Notes: generated by a model not told the origin, from the letters alone. A DNA stretch of 64,000 nucleotides from Brucella anthropi ATCC 49188 (GCF_000017405.1 NC_009667.1:2032001-2096000), one strand, 5' to 3'; shown: positions 18,480-33,339, counted from the stretch's first letter. Numbers and translations: made by a program.

Positions 18480-18510
18480 GGGCGCGCCACGGTATTGCCG
18501 CGGCGCGCCC
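18480..18510 (+). promoter_or_regulatory. GC-rich hairpin between rpoB and rpoC
   Basis: A perfect 9-bp stem gggcgcgcc (18480-18488) with ggcgcgccc (18502-18510) lies just after the rpoB stop. No T-tract follows, so full termination is unlikely; mRNA stability or pausing is more plausible. Confidence 0.5.
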
Positions 18511-18675
18511 GTATAATCGTTTCCAGAATATGCGGAACACGGTTCCGCACCGGAAACGAAACTACGGCAAGCCAGTTCATAACTGCGTAGTACCGCGATT
18601 TCTTTTCAGGATGGCAAGGATTTTCAGCTTGTCATCGACGACACAGGGCGACGGATCGCCCTCAAGGAGAACGGC

Positions 18676-21600
18676 ATGAACCAAGAGGTCATGAATCTTT
18701 TCAATCCTCAGGCTCCGGCACAGACGTTCGATTCCATCAGAATCTCGATTGCCAGCCCTGAGAAGATTCTGTCCTGGTCATACGGCGAGATCAAGAAGCC
18801 GGAGACGATCAACTACCGCACGTTCAAGCCTGAACGCGATGGTCTCTTCTGCGCGCGCATCTTTGGCCCGATCAAGGACTATGAATGCTTGTGCGGCAAG
18901 TACAAGCGTATGAAATACAAGGGCATCATCTGCGAAAAGTGCGGCGTGGAAGTCACGCTCTCGCGCGTTCGTCGCGAGCGCATGGGCCACATCGAACTCG
19001 CAGCCCCGGTTGCCCACATCTGGTTCCTGAAGTCGCTGCCGAGCCGTATCGGCACGCTCCTGGACATGACGCTCAAGGATATCGAGCGCGTCCTGTACTT
19101 CGAGAACTACATTGTTACCGAACCGGGCCTGACCTCGCTGAAGGAGCATCAGCTTCTTTCGGAAGAGGAATACATGATCGCCGTCGATGAATTCGGCGAA
19201 GATCAGTTCACGGCTCTCATTGGTGCTGAGGCTATCTACGAGCTTCTGGCTTCGATGGAACTCGAAAAGATTGCCGCTGATCTGCGCGTTGATCTTGCCG
19301 AGACCACCTCGGACCTGAAGCAGAAGAAGCTGATGAAGCGTCTGAAGATCGTCGAAAACTTCCTGGAGTCGGGAAACCGCCCGGAATGGATGATCATGAA
19401 GATCGTTCCGGTCATCCCGCCGGATCTGCGTCCGCTCGTGCCGCTCGATGGCGGTCGTTTCGCGACGTCGGATCTGAACGATCTCTATCGCCGCGTCATC
19501 AACCGTAACAACCGTCTGAAGCGCCTGATCGAACTGCGCGCTCCGGGCATCATCATCCGTAACGAAAAGCGCATGCTACAGGAAGCTGTGGACGCGCTGT
19601 TCGATAACGGCCGTCGTGGTCGCGTCATCACCGGTGCTAACAAGCGTCCGTTGAAGTCGCTGTCCGATATGCTCAAGGGCAAGCAGGGTCGCTTCCGTCA
19701 GAACCTGCTCGGCAAGCGCGTCGACTATTCCGGTCGTTCGGTCATCGTGACCGGTCCGGAACTCAAACTGCACCAGTGCGGCCTGCCGAAGAAGATGGCG
19801 CTCGAACTGTTCAAGCCATTCATCTACGCGCGTCTTGACGCCAAGGGTTACTCCTCGACCGTTAAGCAGGCGAAGAAGCTGGTTGAAAAGGAACGTCCGG
19901 AAGTCTGGGATATCCTCGACGAAGTGATCCGTGAGCATCCGGTTCTTCTGAACCGCGCGCCTACGCTGCACCGTCTTGGTATCCAGGCCTTCGAACCCAC
20001 CCTGATCGAAGGCAAGGCTATCCAGTTGCATCCGCTCGTTTGTACGGCGTTCAACGCCGACTTCGACGGTGACCAGATGGCTGTTCACGTTCCGCTGTCG
20101 CTCGAAGCCCAGCTTGAAGCACGCGTGCTGATGATGTCGACCAACAACATCCTGCACCCTGCCAACGGCGCACCGATCATCGTTCCTTCGCAGGACATGG
20201 TTCTCGGCCTCTATTATCTGTCCATCGTGGCAGACAAGGAGCCGGGCGAGGGCATGATGTTCGCCGATATGGGCGAGCTGCAGCATGCGCTTGAAAACAA
20301 GGTCGTCACGCTGCACACCAAGATCAAGGGCCGTTTCAAGACGGTCGATGCCGAAGGCAAGCCTGTGTCGAAGATCTACGACACGACGCCTGGCCGCATG
20401 ATCACCGGTGAGCTGCTGCCGAAGAACGTCAACGTGCCTTTCGACATCTGCAATCAGGAGATGACAAAGAAGAACATCTCCAAGATGATCGATCACGTCT
20501 ACCGCCATTGCGGTCAGAAAGAGACGGTTATCTTCTGCGATCGCATCATGCAGCTCGGCTTCGCGCATGCCTGCCGTGCAGGCATTTCCTTCGGCAAGGA
20601 TGACATGGTCATTCCGGATACGAAGGCGAAGATCGTTGCCGACACCGAAGCGCTTACGACCGAATACGAACAGCAGTACAATGACGGCCTGATCACTCAG
20701 GGCGAAAAGTACAACAAGGTCGTCGACGCCTGGGGCAAGGCAACCGACAAGATCACCGAAGAGATGATGGCGCGCCTGAAGGCCGTCGAATTCGATCCGG
20801 TGACCGGTCGCCAGAAGCAGATGAACTCGGTCTACATGATGTCGCATTCGGGTGCCCGTGGTTCGGTCAACCAGATGCGTCAGCTTGGCGGTATGCGCGG
20901 CCTGATGGCCAAGCCGTCGGGTGAAATCATCGAAACCCCGATCATCTCGAACTTCAAGGAAGGCCTGACCGTTAACGAGTACTTCAACTCGACCCACGGT
21001 GCCCGTAAGGGTCTGGCAGACACCGCCTTGAAGACTGCTAACTCGGGCTACCTGACCCGTCGTCTCGTTGACGTTGCACAGGATGCGATCATTTCGGAAG
21101 TCGATTGCGGCGCCGAAATCGGTCTCACCATGCAGCCGATCGTCGATGCCGGCCAGATCGTGGCTTCGATTGGCCAGCGCGTTCTGGGCCGTACGGCTCT
21201 CGATCCGATCCTGCATCCGACCACCGGCGAAGTCATCGTCGAGGCTGGCCGCATGATCGAGGAAAAGGACGTCGAGATCATCGAGAAGGCTGCCATCCAG
21301 TCGATCCGCATCCGCTCGGCCCTGACCTGCGAAACCCGCAACGGCGTTTGCGCCAAGTGCTATGGTCGCGACCTTGCACGCGGTACTCCGGTCAACCAGG
21401 GTGAAGCTGTCGGCGTTATCGCCGCTCAGTCGATCGGCGAGCCGGGCACTCAGCTCACCATGCGTACCTTCCACCTTGGCGGTACTGCACAGGTTGTTGA
21501 CAGCTCGTATCTCGAAGCTTCGTACGAAGGCACCGTCAAGCTGCGTAACCGCAATGTGGTTCGCAACTCCGATGGCAACCTCGTGGTGATGGGCCGTAAC

Positions 21601-22878
21601 ATGGCTGTGCTGATCCTCGACAATACGGGCAAGGAACGTGCGGTCCATCGCGTGACCTACGGTTCGCGTCTGTTTGTTGATGAGGCCGACACGGTCAAGC
21701 GCGGCCAGCGTATTGCCGAGTGGGATCCGTACACCCGTCCGATCATGACCGAAGTTGAAGGCTACGTTGAGTTCGAAGATCTCGTCGATGGTCTCTCGGT
21801 TTCGGAATCGGCTGACGAGTCGACCGGTATCACCAAGCGCGTCGTTATCGACTGGCGTTCAACCCCTCGCGGTTCGGACCTCAAGCCTGCCATGGTCATC
21901 AAGGACAAGGCTGGCAAGATCCTGAAACTGTCGAAGGGTGGCGATGCCCGCTTCATGCTCTCCGTGGAATCGATCCTTTCGGTCGAGCCGGGCGCGCATG
22001 TTAAGGCTGGTGACGTTATCGCCCGTCTGCCGATGGAAAGCGCCAAGACCAAGGACATCACCGGTGGTCTGCCGCGCGTTGCGGAACTGTTCGAAGCACG
22101 TCGTCCGAAGGACCATGCCGTCATCGCCGAGATCGATGGTACCGTTCGTTTCGGTCGCGACTACAAGAACAAGCGTCGCATCATCATCGAGCCGAACGAC
22201 GACACGATCGAGCCGGTCGAGTATCTCATTCCGAAGGGCAAGCCGTTCCATCTTCAGGACGGTGACGTCATCGAAAAGGGTGAGTACATCCTCGACGGTA
22301 ACCCGGCACCGCATGACATTCTGGCGATCAAGGGCGTCGAAGCTCTGGCTTCGTACCTCGTGAACGAAATCCAGGAAGTCTATCGTTTGCAGGGCGTTTT
22401 GATCAACGACAAGCACATCGAAGTGATTGTTCGTCAGATGCTGCAGAAGGTGGAAATCACGGAATCCGGCGATACCGGTTACATTCCGGGCGACCACGTC
22501 GACCGTATCGAGCTGGAAGAGATCAACGAACGTCTTATCGAAGAAGGCAAGAAGCCGGGTTCCGGTAATCCTGTCCTCCTCGGTATCACCAAGGCTTCGC
22601 TGCAGACGCCTTCGTTCATCTCGGCTGCGTCGTTCCAGGAGACGACCCGCGTGCTTACCGAAGCTGCGGTTGCCGGCAAGATGGACACGCTGCAGGGTCT
22701 CAAGGAAAACGTCATCGTCGGCCGTCTTATCCCGGCCGGTACTGGCGGCATGACCAACCAGATCCGTCGCATCGCAACTGCACGCGACGAGCTGATTATC
22801 GATGAGCGCCGCAAGTCTTCGGGTTCTACCGAAGCCAATGCAATGCTGGTCGATATGACCAACAACGCTGCCGAGTAA
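18676..22878 (+). CDS. rpoC: DNA-directed RNA polymerase beta' subunit
   Basis: The 1400-aa subunit carries the active-site motif NADFDGD, which binds the catalytic Mg. The N-terminal zinc ribbon ([20 protein letters not shown]) and the second zinc site ([15 protein letters not shown]) are complete. The length is typical of Hyphomicrobiales. The start is supported by AAGGAGAA. It is the last gene of the unit, ended by a strong terminator. Confidence 0.99.
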   Translation: MNQEVMNLFNPQAPAQTFDSIRISIASPEKILSWSYGEIKKPETINYRTFKPERDGLFCARIFGPIKDYECLCGKYKRMKYKGIICEKCGVEVTLSRVRRERMGHIELAAPVAHIWFLKSLPSRIGTLLDMTLKDIERVLYFENYIVTEPGLTSLKEHQLLSEEEYMIAVDEFGEDQFTALIGAEAIYELLASMELEKIAADLRVDLAETTSDLKQKKLMKRLKIVENFLESGNRPEWMIMKIVPVIPPDLRPLVPLDGGRFATSDLNDLYRRVINRNNRLKRLIELRAPGIIIRNEKRMLQEAVDALFDNGRRGRVITGANKRPLKSLSDMLKGKQGRFRQNLLGKRVDYSGRSVIVTGPELKLHQCGLPKKMALELFKPFIYARLDAKGYSSTVKQAKKLVEKERPEVWDILDEVIREHPVLLNRAPTLHRLGIQAFEPTLIEGKAIQLHPLVCTAFNADFDGDQMAVHVPLSLEAQLEARVLMMSTNNILHPANGAPIIVPSQDMVLGLYYLSIVADKEPGEGMMFADMGELQHALENKVVTLHTKIKGRFKTVDAEGKPVSKIYDTTPGRMITGELLPKNVNVPFDICNQEMTKKNISKMIDHVYRHCGQKETVIFCDRIMQLGFAHACRAGISFGKDDMVIPDTKAKIVADTEALTTEYEQQYNDGLITQGEKYNKVVDAWGKATDKITEEMMARLKAVEFDPVTGRQKQMNSVYMMSHSGARGSVNQMRQLGGMRGLMAKPSGEIIETPIISNFKEGLTVNEYFNSTHGARKGLADTALKTANSGYLTRRLVDVAQDAIISEVDCGAEIGLTMQPIVDAGQIVASIGQRVLGRTALDPILHPTTGEVIVEAGRMIEEKDVEIIEKAAIQSIRIRSALTCETRNGVCAKCYGRDLARGTPVNQGEAVGVIAAQSIGEPGTQLTMRTFHLGGTAQVVDSSYLEASYEGTVKLRNRNVVRNSDGNLVVMGRNMAVLILDNTGKERAVHRVTYGSRLFVDEADTVKRGQRIAEWDPYTRPIMTEVEGYVEFEDLVDGLSVSESADESTGITKRVVIDWRSTPRGSDLKPAMVIKDKAGKILKLSKGGDARFMLSVESILSVEPGAHVKAGDVIARLPMESAKTKDITGGLPRVAELFEARRPKDHAVIAEIDGTVRFGRDYKNKRRIIIEPNDDTIEPVEYLIPKGKPFHLQDGDVIEKGEYILDGNPAPHDILAIKGVEALASYLVNEIQEVYRLQGVLINDKHIEVIVRQMLQKVEITESGDTGYIPGDHVDRIELEEINERLIEEGKKPGSGNPVLLGITKASLQTPSFISAASFQETTRVLTEAAVAGKMDTLQGLKENVIVGRLIPAGTGGMTNQIRRIATARDELIIDERRKSSGSTEANAMLVDMTNNAAE

Positions 22879-22898
22879 GATCGACAGATATGAAACTG

Positions 22899-22930
22899 AA
22901 AAAGGCCGCCTTTCGAGGCGGCCTTTTTGC
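22899..22930 (+). terminator. Terminator of the rpoBC operon
   Basis: A 12-bp stem, aaaaaggccgcc (22899-22910) with ggcggccttttt (22917-22928), has a 6-nt loop. The U-tract is part of the stem end. It lies 20 bp after the rpoC stop. Confidence 0.9.
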
Positions 22931-22973
22931 ATTTTGATAGTTCCTGCAAAAGCGGGTGCGGCTTGATGCTGGA

Positions 22974-22999
22974 TAAAAAAATGCCGGTCGGAACCGGCA
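22974..22999 (-). terminator. Terminator of the convergent acidic-protein gene
   Basis: On the minus strand, a 7-bp stem tgccggt/accggca (22982-22999) with a 4-nt loop is followed by seven T (plus-strand A run at 22975-22981). It is placed 14 bp after the stop of the minus-strand gene. Confidence 0.75.
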
Positions 23000-23013
23000 C
23001 TTTCTTCTGATGC

Positions 23014-23331
23014 TTATTCTTCTTCTTCTTCTTCGTCGTCGCCGTCGAATTCGATCAGCGCGACTTCGCCGCTGAGCGCGGTGGCCCAGGCACTCTTGTG
23101 CGGCTCTTCTTCCGGTTCTTCGGTCAGCGTGCCCATCTCGAGAAGCTCGGCTTCATGGTAGCCTTCTTCGGCAAGAATGCTGAGGACCGTCTGGACGAGA
23201 TCTTCATTCTCGTCCGATTTCAAAAGCAGGTGCACTTCTACCGGAGATTCTTCACCTTCGTTCCAGACGTCAGCGATGACGAGATGGACGGTTGGCGAAT
23301 CGTCGCCGGCTGTTGGGGATGTGGAAGACAT
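23014..23331 (-). CDS. Conserved hypothetical acidic protein
   Basis: The 105-aa protein is strongly acidic and ends in a run DGDDEEEEEE, encoded by a GAA-rich trinucleotide stretch (plus strand ttcttcttc). The body (VHLVIADVWNEGEESPVEVHLLLK and VQTVLSILAEEGYHEAELLEMG) suggests a small alpha/beta fold. It has no signal peptide or membrane segment. It is the only minus-strand gene between the rpoBC and str operons and has its own terminator. I do not recognise its function. Confidence 0.7.
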   Translation of the reverse strand: MSSTSPTAGDDSPTVHLVIADVWNEGEESPVEVHLLLKSDENEDLVQTVLSILAEEGYHEAELLEMGTLTEEPEEEPHKSAWATALSGEVALIEFDGDDEEEEEE

Positions 23332-23539
23332 TGAGAAACCCTTAATATTCTGTTGCGTTTCGACTCAGATGTGCTTCAATAACCTTTACCAAGTGGCTGC
23401 GCCATGCTTGCATAGGAAAATGACGGTTTTGATCGCGAAATATTAGCGAATAGACGTCAAATGCGGCGCAATAACCTGTCCGGGCGAAGCCAAAACGCTG
23501 GTTTCGGACCTTCCGTTGAAGAAACTTGAGCCGCTGCCC

Positions 23540-23568
23540 TTGACGAAACGTCGCTAAAGACGTATCAG
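23540..23568 (+). promoter_or_regulatory. Probable promoter of the str operon
   Basis: TTGACG (23540-23545), a 17-bp spacer and TATCAG (23563-23568) lie about 240 bp ahead of rpsL in the 478-bp gene-free interval 23332-23809. This would give a leader of over 200 nt. I see no clear long hairpin and no ORF in that leader. Confidence 0.45.
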
Positions 23569-23809
23569 CACCCCATCTGAGCCGATGTGAGACAAGCTTT
23601 TTCGGGGCGACGCGCCCTGAAGTTCATCTCAAACAGGGTTCGTTTTACGATCGAAATGCAACTTGCCGTTCGCATGAAGCGTCAGCTTCCTCTGCTTTTG
23701 TTCGGGGTGGTCACCGGTTGTCGTGACTTGTCCCGAATTCGTGCATCAGCATGGCGGTGAAACGGCCCGTATGGGCGTGGATACGAGATTTTTTATAGAG
23801 GAAGGTTGT

Positions 23810-24181
23810 ATGCCAACCGTAAACCAGCTTATCCGCAAGCCGCGCATTGCGCCGGTAAAGCGTAATAAGGTTCCTGCACTGCAGGCAAACCCTCAGAAGC
23901 GCGGCGTTTGCACCCGCGTTTACACGACGACCCCGAAGAAGCCGAACTCGGCTCTCCGTAAGGTTGCCAAGGTTCGTCTGACGAACGGCTTCGAAGTCAT
24001 TGGTTATATCCCTGGTGAAGGGCATAACCTGCAGGAGCACTCCGTCGTCATGATCCGCGGCGGTCGTGTAAAGGACTTGCCGGGTGTGCGTTACCACATC
24101 ATCCGCGGCGTTCTCGATACCCAGGGTGTCAAGAACCGCAAGCAGCGCCGTTCGAAGTACGGTGCAAAGCGTCCGAAGTAA
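23810..24181 (+). CDS. rpsL: Small ribosomal subunit protein uS12
   Basis: The 123-aa decoding-centre protein starts at [12 protein letters not shown]; the frame is open 29 codons upstream, but without family support. GAGGAAGG precedes the ATG. The streptomycin-contact lysines are wild type ([13 protein letters not shown], Lys43 region; [13 protein letters not shown], Lys88 region), so no target-site streptomycin resistance is visible. First gene of the str operon. Confidence 0.98.
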   Translation: MPTVNQLIRKPRIAPVKRNKVPALQANPQKRGVCTRVYTTTPKKPNSALRKVAKVRLTNGFEVIGYIPGEGHNLQEHSVVMIRGGRVKDLPGVRYHIIRGVLDTQGVKNRKQRRSKYGAKRPK

Positions 24182-24247
24182 GATTTTCCGGGGATACCGG
24201 CCGCCAGAAGGCGAGCTGAGCCCGATGTAATTGAAAGAAGAGACGAA

Positions 24248-24718
24248 ATGTCCAGACGCCATAAGGCTGAGAAGCGTGAGATCAATCCGGATCCGAAGTT
24301 CGGCGATCTCGTTATCACGAAGTTCATGAATGCAGTCATGCTTCATGGCAAGAAGTCGGTTGCTGAAAGCATCGTTTACGGTGCGCTCGATGTAATCGAA
24401 GCCAAGGCCAAGTCCGAGCCGGTCGCGCTGTTCCATCAGGCGCTCGACAACGTAGCTCCGCACATCGAAGTCCGTTCGCGCCGCGTTGGTGGTGCAACCT
24501 ATCAGGTTCCGGTTGATGTGCGTCCAGAACGCCGCCAGGCACTTGCCATCCGTTGGCTCATCAATGCTGCTCGTGGCCGTAACGAGACGACGATGATCGA
24601 TCGTCTTTCCGGTGAGCTGCTTGACGCTGCTAACAACCGTGGTTCTGCTGTGAAGAAGCGTGAAGACACGCACCGCATGGCTGAAGCCAACCGCGCCTTC
24701 TCGCATTACCGCTGGTAA
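24248..24718 (+). CDS. rpsG: Small ribosomal subunit protein uS7
   Basis: The 156-aa protein nucleates the 30S head and contacts the E site. Family landmarks: [30 protein letters not shown] and the C-terminal NRAFSHYRW. In E. coli S7 represses the str operon; whether this happens here is not visible. Second gene of the unit, 66 bp after rpsL. Confidence 0.98.
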   Translation: MSRRHKAEKREINPDPKFGDLVITKFMNAVMLHGKKSVAESIVYGALDVIEAKAKSEPVALFHQALDNVAPHIEVRSRRVGGATYQVPVDVRPERRQALAIRWLINAARGRNETTMIDRLSGELLDAANNRGSAVKKREDTHRMAEANRAFSHYRW

Positions 24719-24748
24719 TCGTCGAAACCTATTCAAAGAGCGACTATC

Positions 24749-26833
<2,085 letters not shown>

Positions 26834-26895
26834 CCTAAGGGTCACGCTCCCAATTAAAAGAATGCCTGAGCAGGCTAAATTTACGGAGAGCTCAA

Positions 26896-28071
<1,176 letters not shown>

Positions 28072-28135
28072 TGAAGGTTTGTGCAGGAACGCTCGCTTTG
28101 GAGCGAGCGTTCCCGCGTAACAAGGAACAGATGAA

Positions 28136-28444
28136 ATGAACGGTCAAAACATCCGCATTCGCCTCAAGGCGTTTGATCATCGGATCCTTGACGCTTCGAC
28201 GCGGGAAATCGTGTCGACTGCCAAGCGTACCGGTGCAAATGTGCGCGGACCGATCCCGCTTCCTACGCGGATCGAGAAGTTCACGGTTAACCGGTCGCCG
28301 CACATCGACAAGAAGAGCCGCGAGCAGTTCGAGATGCGCACGCACAAGCGTCTTCTCGATATCGTTGACCCGACCCCGCAGACGGTGGACGCGCTGATGA
28401 AGCTCGATCTGTCCGCCGGTGTCGATGTCGAGATCAAGCTTTAA
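28136..28444 (+). CDS. rpsJ: Small ribosomal subunit protein uS10 (NusE)
   Basis: The 102-aa protein sits in the 30S head and also acts as NusE in antitermination by binding NusB and NusG. Landmarks: [33 protein letters not shown] and RTHKRLLDI. It begins the S10 operon, only 64 bp after tufB, so the str and S10 operons may be read as one. Confidence 0.98.
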
Positions 28445-28473
28445 TCGGCTTGAGGACGGAAGGAACGAACCCG

Positions 28474-29190
28474 ATGCGTTCAGGTGTTATTGCACAGAAG
28501 CTGGGCATGACCCGCGTCTATAACGACGCCGGCGAGCATGTGCCGGTGACGGTTCTCCGCATGGAGAATTGCCACGTGGTAGCTCAGCGTACAGTTGAAA
28601 AGAATGGTTACACGGCTGTTCAGCTTGGCGTTGGACTTGCCAAGGTAAAGAACACGTCCAAGGCTATGCGCGGTCATTTCGCGAAGGCCGAGGTCGAGCC
28701 GAAGGCGAAGGTCGCGGAATTCCGCGTTTCGCCGGACAACCTCCTCGAAGTCGGCGCTGAAATCACCGCCGAACACTTCGTCGCCGGCCAGAAGGTCGAT
28801 GTGACGGGTACTTCGATTGGTAAGGGCTTTGCTGGTGTTATGAAGCGTCATAACTTCGCCGGTCATCGCGCTTCCCATGGTAACTCCATTACCCACCGCG
28901 CTCACGGCTCGACCGGTCAGCGTCAGGACCCGGGTAAGGTGTTCAAGGGCAAGAAGATGGCTGGTCACATGGGCCAGACCCGCGTAACCACGCAGAATAT
29001 TGAAGTTGTCTCGACGGACAGCGATCGCGGCCTCATTCTGGTTCGCGGTGCGGTTCCTGGCTCCAAGGGCGCCTGGATCATCGTGCGCGATGCGGTAAAG
29101 GTCTCGCTGCCTGAGAACGCGCCGAAGCCGGCCGCTCTGCGTGCAGGTGCCGCGAAGGCTGAAGCTGTCGCGACTGAGGGAGCCGAATAA
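28474..29190 (+). CDS. rplC: Large ribosomal subunit protein uL3
   Basis: The 238-aa protein is an early 23S rRNA binder near the peptidyl-transferase centre. [18 protein letters not shown] marks the N-terminus, after GGAAGGA; an in-frame upstream start at 28450 is less likely. The loop [20 protein letters not shown] reaches the active centre; its Gln can be methylated by PrmB. The Ala-rich C-tail is a common alphaproteobacterial extension. Stop overlaps the rplD start by one base. Confidence 0.97.
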
Positions 29191-29810
29191 TGGATCTCAC
29201 GATTACCACTCTTGAAGGCAAGGATGCCGGCAAGGTCAAGCTGAACGAAGAAATCTTCGGCCTCGACCCGCGTGACGACATTCTTCAGCGCGTTGTGCGC
29301 TGGCAGCTGGCTCGCCGCCAGCAGGGCTCCCATAAGGCTCAGGGCCGTGGCGACGTAAGCCGCACCGGCGCAAAGATGTACAAGCAGAAGGGTACGGGTC
29401 GCGCTCGTCACCATTCCGCTCGCGCTCCGCAGTTCCGCGGTGGTGGTCAGGCTCACGGACCGGTTGTCCGTTCGCACGATCACGATCTGCCGAAGAAGGT
29501 TCGCGCTCTTGGCCTGCGTCATGCCCTGTCTGCAAAGGCAAAGGCATCTGACCTGATCATCATCGATGATCTGGCTGCAACGGAAGCCAAGACGAAGCAG
29601 CTTGTTTCGCAGTTCGCCAAGCTCGGTCTTGAAAATGCACTCGTCATCGGCGGTGCAGAGATCGACGTGAACTTCCAGCGCGCGGCTTCGAACATCCCGA
29701 ACATCGACGTTCTGCCGGTGCAGGGCATCAATGTTTACGACATCCTTCGCCGCGGCAAGCTCGTTCTTTCCAAGGCGGCTGTCGAAGCCCTCGAGGAGCG
29801 TTTCAAATGA
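29190..29810 (+). CDS. rplD: Large ribosomal subunit protein uL4
   Basis: The 206-aa protein lines the exit tunnel through its extended loop ([20 protein letters not shown]). In E. coli it also represses the S10 operon by transcription and translation control. It starts at the TAATG junction with rplC and overlaps rplW by 4 bp, a sign of translational coupling. Confidence 0.98.
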   Translation: MDLTITTLEGKDAGKVKLNEEIFGLDPRDDILQRVVRWQLARRQQGSHKAQGRGDVSRTGAKMYKQKGTGRARHHSARAPQFRGGGQAHGPVVRSHDHDLPKKVRALGLRHALSAKAKASDLIIIDDLAATEAKTKQLVSQFAKLGLENALVIGGAEIDVNFQRAASNIPNIDVLPVQGINVYDILRRGKLVLSKAAVEALEERFK

Positions 29811-30100
29811 CTGATCTTCGCCATTACGACGTGATCGTCAGCCCGGTTATCACCGAGAAGTCCACCATGGTTTCCGAACACAACCAGGTTGTCTTCAACG
29901 TAGCCCGCAAGGCAACGAAGCCGGAAATCAAGGCTGCAGTCGAAGCGCTGTTCGGCGTCAAGGTTACCGCAGTCAACACTGCAGTGCGCAAGGGTAAGGT
30001 TAAGCGGTTCCGCGGCCTTATCGGGCGCCAGAGCGACGTCAAGAAAGCGATCGTTACTTTGGCCGAAGGCCAGAGCATCGACGTTTCGACCGGTCTCTGA
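29807..30100 (+). CDS. rplW: Large ribosomal subunit protein uL23
   Basis: The 97-aa protein sits at the tunnel exit and docks trigger factor and SRP. Landmarks: [13 protein letters not shown] and [14 protein letters not shown]. Its ATGA overlap with rplD indicates coupling; rplB follows after 21 bp. Confidence 0.98.
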   Translation: MTDLRHYDVIVSPVITEKSTMVSEHNQVVFNVARKATKPEIKAAVEALFGVKVTAVNTAVRKGKVKRFRGLIGRQSDVKKAIVTLAEGQSIDVSTGL

Positions 30101-30121
30101 GAGGCCATGGAGTAAGAGACA

Positions 30122-30955
30122 ATGGCACTCAAGCATTTTAATCCGATCACGCCAGGCCAGCGTCAGCTGGTCATCGTGGACCGTTCGGGACTCTACAAGG
30201 GCAAGCCGGTCAAGTCCCTGACCGAAGGTCTGTCCAAGAAGGGTGGCCGTAACAACACCGGTCGTATCACTGTTCGCTTTCAGGGCGGTGGTCACAAGCG
30301 TACGTACCGTTTCATCGATTTCAAGCGTCGCAAGCTTGACGTCGTCGGCACTGTCGAACGTCTGGAATACGATCCGAACCGCACCGCGTTCATCGCGCTG
30401 ATCCGTTACGAAGACGGTGAACTGGCATACATCCTGGCTCCGCAGCGTCTTGCTGTTGGTGACAAGGTTGTTGCAGGCAACTCCGTCGACGTGAAGCCGG
30501 GCAACGCAATGCCGCTCGCTTCCATGCCGGTTGGCACGATCGTTCACAACGTCGAACTGAAGCCTGGCAAGGGCGGTCAGATCGCTCGTTCGGCTGGCAC
30601 CTACGCCCAGCTGGTTGGTCGCGATCAGGGCATGGCCATTCTGCGCCTCAACTCCGGTGAACAGCGTCTGGTTCCAGGTGCCTGCTTTGCTTCGGTCGGT
30701 GCAGTGTCCAACCCGGACCACGGCAACATCAACGACGGTAAGGCCGGTCGTTCGGTGTGGCGTGGCAAGCGTCCGCACGTTCGCGGCGTTGCAATGAACC
30801 CGGTCGATCACCCGCATGGTGGTGGTGAAGGTCGTACCTCGGGTGGTCGTCACCCTGTCACTCCGTGGGGCAAGCCTACGAAGGGCAAGAAGACGCGCTC
30901 GAACAAGTCGACCGACAAGTTCATCATGCGTTCGCGCCATCAGCGCAAGAAGTAA
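30122..30955 (+). CDS. rplB: Large ribosomal subunit protein uL2
   Basis: The 277-aa protein supports subunit joining and the peptidyl-transferase centre. The C-terminal [19 protein letters not shown] contains the conserved His of the family. The central [18 protein letters not shown] segment and N-terminal [12 protein letters not shown] are typical. Length is standard. Confidence 0.98.
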
Positions 30956-30970
30956 GAGAGGTAGTCTGAA

Positions 30971-31249
30971 GTGGCTCGTTCAGTTTGGAAAGGTCCGTTC
31001 GTCGATGGCTATCTTCTCACGAAGGCTGAGAAGGTACGCGAAGGCGGTCGTAATGAAGTTATCAAGATGTGGAGCCGTCGCTCCACCATCCTGCCGCAGT
31101 TTGTCGGTCTGACTTTCGGCGTCTACAACGGCAACAAGCATGTGCCGGTGTCGATTTCGGAAGAAATGGTCGGACACAAGTTCGGTGAATTCGCGCCTAC
31201 ACGTACCTATTACGGTCACGGCGCGGACAAGAAGTCGAAGAGGAAGTAA
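30971..31249 (+). CDS. rpsS: Small ribosomal subunit protein uS19
   Basis: The 92-aa head protein starts at a GTG ([16 protein letters not shown]) at 30971, preceded by GAGAGG. Landmarks: [14 protein letters not shown] and [17 protein letters not shown]. It lies between rplB and rplV with gaps of 15 and 2 bp. Confidence 0.98.
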   Translation: MARSVWKGPFVDGYLLTKAEKVREGGRNEVIKMWSRRSTILPQFVGLTFGVYNGNKHVPVSISEEMVGHKFGEFAPTRTYYGHGADKKSKRK

Positions 31250-31251
31250 CG

Positions 31252-31641
31252 ATGGGCAAGGCTAAAGCTCCCCGTCAGCTCAAGGACAACGAAGCGCAAG
31301 CTGTTGCCCGTACGCTGCGCGTCAGCCCGCAGAAGCTGAACCTTGTTGCGAGCATGATCCGCGGCAAGAAGGTGAATGCGGCTCTTGCCGATCTGACGTT
31401 CTCGCGCAAGCGGATCGCCGATACGGTTAAGAAGACGCTCCAGTCCGCAATTGCGAACGCAGAAAACAACCATGACCTCGACGTCGATTCTCTGATCGTC
31501 GCCGAAGCCTATGTAGGTAAGTCGATCGTCATGAAGCGCTTCCACGTCCGTGGCCGTGGCCGCGCGAGCCGTATCGAGAAGCCGTTTTCGCATCTCACCA
31601 TTGTTGTCCGCGAAGTCGCGGAAAAAGGGGAGGCCGCATAA
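31252..31641 (+). CDS. rplV: Large ribosomal subunit protein uL22
   Basis: The 129-aa protein has a long beta-hairpin ([20 protein letters not shown]) reaching the exit tunnel near the macrolide site; no insertion or deletion in the hairpin is seen. The stop shares one base with the rpsC start. Confidence 0.98.
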   Translation: MGKAKAPRQLKDNEAQAVARTLRVSPQKLNLVASMIRGKKVNAALADLTFSRKRIADTVKKTLQSAIANAENNHDLDVDSLIVAEAYVGKSIVMKRFHVRGRGRASRIEKPFSHLTIVVREVAEKGEAA

Positions 31642-32351
31642 TGGGTCAGAAGATTAATCCGATCGGTCTTCGCCTCGGCATCAACCGCACCTGGGATTCG
31701 CGTTGGTACGCGAATACCGGTGAGTACGGCAAGCTGCTGCATGAAGATGTCAAGATCCGCGAATTCCTCACCGAGGAACTGAAGCAGGCTGCGATCTCCA
31801 AGATCGTAATCGAGCGTCCGCACAAGAAGTGCCGCGTGACGATCCATTCGGCTCGTCCGGGCATCATCATCGGCAAGAAGGGTGCAGACATCGAAAAGCT
31901 CCGCAAGAAGCTTTCCGAGATGACCAATGCCGATACGTCGCTCAACATCGTTGAAGTTCGCAAGCCGGAAATCGACGCTACGCTGATCGCTCAGTCGATC
32001 GCTCAGCAGCTCGAACGCCGTGTGGCATTCCGTCGCGCCATGAAGCGTGCCGTTCAGTCGGCAATGCGTCTTGGAGCCGAAGGTATCCGTATCAACTGCT
32101 CGGGTCGTCTGGGTGGCGCGGAAATCGCTCGCATGGAATGGTACCGTGAAGGTCGCGTTCCGCTTCATACGCTTCGCGCCGATATCGACTACGGTACGGC
32201 AGAAGCGAAGACCGCTTATGGTATCTGCGGCGTGAAGGTCTGGGTCTTCAAGGGCGAGATTCTTGAACACGATCCGATGGCTTCCGAGCGTCGTGCGGTC
32301 GAGGGTGACAATCAGGGTTCCTCGTCGAACCGCCGCCGCGAAAACGCTTAA
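31641..32351 (+). CDS. rpsC: Small ribosomal subunit protein uS3
   Basis: The 236-aa protein lines the mRNA entry channel and has a KH domain ([20 protein letters not shown]). The C-terminal domain has [21 protein letters not shown]. The acidic/Arg tail after residue 215 varies in the family. One-base overlap with rplV. Confidence 0.98.
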   Translation: MGQKINPIGLRLGINRTWDSRWYANTGEYGKLLHEDVKIREFLTEELKQAAISKIVIERPHKKCRVTIHSARPGIIIGKKGADIEKLRKKLSEMTNADTSLNIVEVRKPEIDATLIAQSIAQQLERRVAFRRAMKRAVQSAMRLGAEGIRINCSGRLGGAEIARMEWYREGRVPLHTLRADIDYGTAEAKTAYGICGVKVWVFKGEILEHDPMASERRAVEGDNQGSSSNRRRENA

Positions 32352-32389
32352 AAAGCGGGCCGCGGGCGAGAAATTTGGAGTAGAGAACA

Positions 32390-32803
32390 ATGATGCAGCC
32401 TAAGCGCACCAAGTTCCGCAAGCAGTTCAAGGGCCGTATTCACGGCAACTCGAAAGGCGGCACGGATCTGAATTTCGGTGCATTCGGTTTGAAGGCCGTT
32501 GAGCCGGAACGCGTCACTGCACGTCAGATCGAAGCGGCCCGCCGCGCGATCACCCGTCACATGAAGCGTGCCGGTCGCGTGTGGATCCGCATCTTCCCTG
32601 ACCTGCCAGTTACGTCGAAGCCTACCGAAGTCCGTATGGGTAAAGGTAAGGGTTCGGTTGATTACTGGGCATGCCGTGTGGCACCAGGTCGCGTGATGTT
32701 TGAGCTTGACGGCGTACCCGAAGATGTGGCACGCGAAGCCCTCAGACTCGGCGCAGCAAAGTTGCCGATCAAGACGCGCTTTATCCAGCGCATTGCTGAA
32801 TAA
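32390..32803 (+). CDS. rplP: Large ribosomal subunit protein uL16
   Basis: The 137-aa protein organises the A-site tRNA region of the 50S. Landmarks: [33 protein letters not shown] and [14 protein letters not shown]. Two adjacent ATG codons occur at the start; the first is used. GGAGTAGAG lies upstream. Confidence 0.98.
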
Positions 32804-32816
32804 GAGAGAGGCAACT

Positions 32817-33017
32817 ATGAAAGCCGCAGACGTTCGGGCGAAGAGCCTCGATCAACTGAATGACGAGCTGGGCACCCTGAAGAAAGAGCAGTTCAACCTG
32901 CGCTTTCAGAAGGCCACCGGCCAGCTCGAAAAAACCGCGCGCGTGAAGCAGGTTCGCCGCGACATCGCGCGTATTAAGACTATTGCCCGCCAGAAGGCGG
33001 CCGCAAGCAAGGCATAA
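32817..33017 (+). CDS. rpmC: Large ribosomal subunit protein uL29
   Basis: The 66-aa helical protein sits next to L23 at the tunnel exit. The typical [17 protein letters not shown] motif appears as [20 protein letters not shown], followed by [22 protein letters not shown] precedes the ATG at 32817. Confidence 0.97.
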   Translation: MKAADVRAKSLDQLNDELGTLKKEQFNLRFQKATGQLEKTARVKQVRRDIARIKTIARQKAAASKA

Positions 33018-33028
33018 GGAAAAATATA

Positions 33029-33271
33029 ATGCCTAAACGCGTTCTGCAGGGCGTTGTCGTCAGCGACAAGAATGACAAGACTGTTGTGGTCAAGGTTGAG
33101 CGCCGCTATTCGCACCCGCTCCTCCAGAAGACCGTGCGTCAGTCTAAGAAGTACAAGGCGCATGACGAAAACAACCAGTTCAAGGTTGGCGATCTCGTTT
33201 CCATTCAGGAATCGGCTCCAATCTCGAAGGACAAACGCTGGGTCGTTCTCACGAACGAAGCAGCAGGCTAA
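33029..33271 (+). CDS. rpsQ: Small ribosomal subunit protein uS17
   Basis: The 80-aa OB-fold protein is a primary 16S rRNA binder. Landmarks: [20 protein letters not shown] and the C-terminal [11 protein letters not shown]. It follows rpmC after 11 bp and is separated from rplN by 68 bp, the usual S10/spc boundary. Confidence 0.97.
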   Translation: MPKRVLQGVVVSDKNDKTVVVKVERRYSHPLLQKTVRQSKKYKAHDENNQFKVGDLVSIQESAPISKDKRWVVLTNEAAG

Positions 33272-33339
33272 ATTATAAACACGCAGCTTAGGTAGGGCAG
33301 GAGCCCTTAACCAGCTGAGAGGAAAGAAGGCGGCCAGTC

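Noticed and set aside
23014..23045. Trinucleotide run (ttc)n as a microsatellite
   Set aside because: It lies in frame at the 3' end of the acidic protein gene and encodes its poly-Glu tail.
14339..24181. Rifampicin or streptomycin target-site resistance in rpoB and rpsL
   Set aside because: The rifampicin region of RpoB and the Lys43/Lys88 regions of S12 carry wild-type residues.
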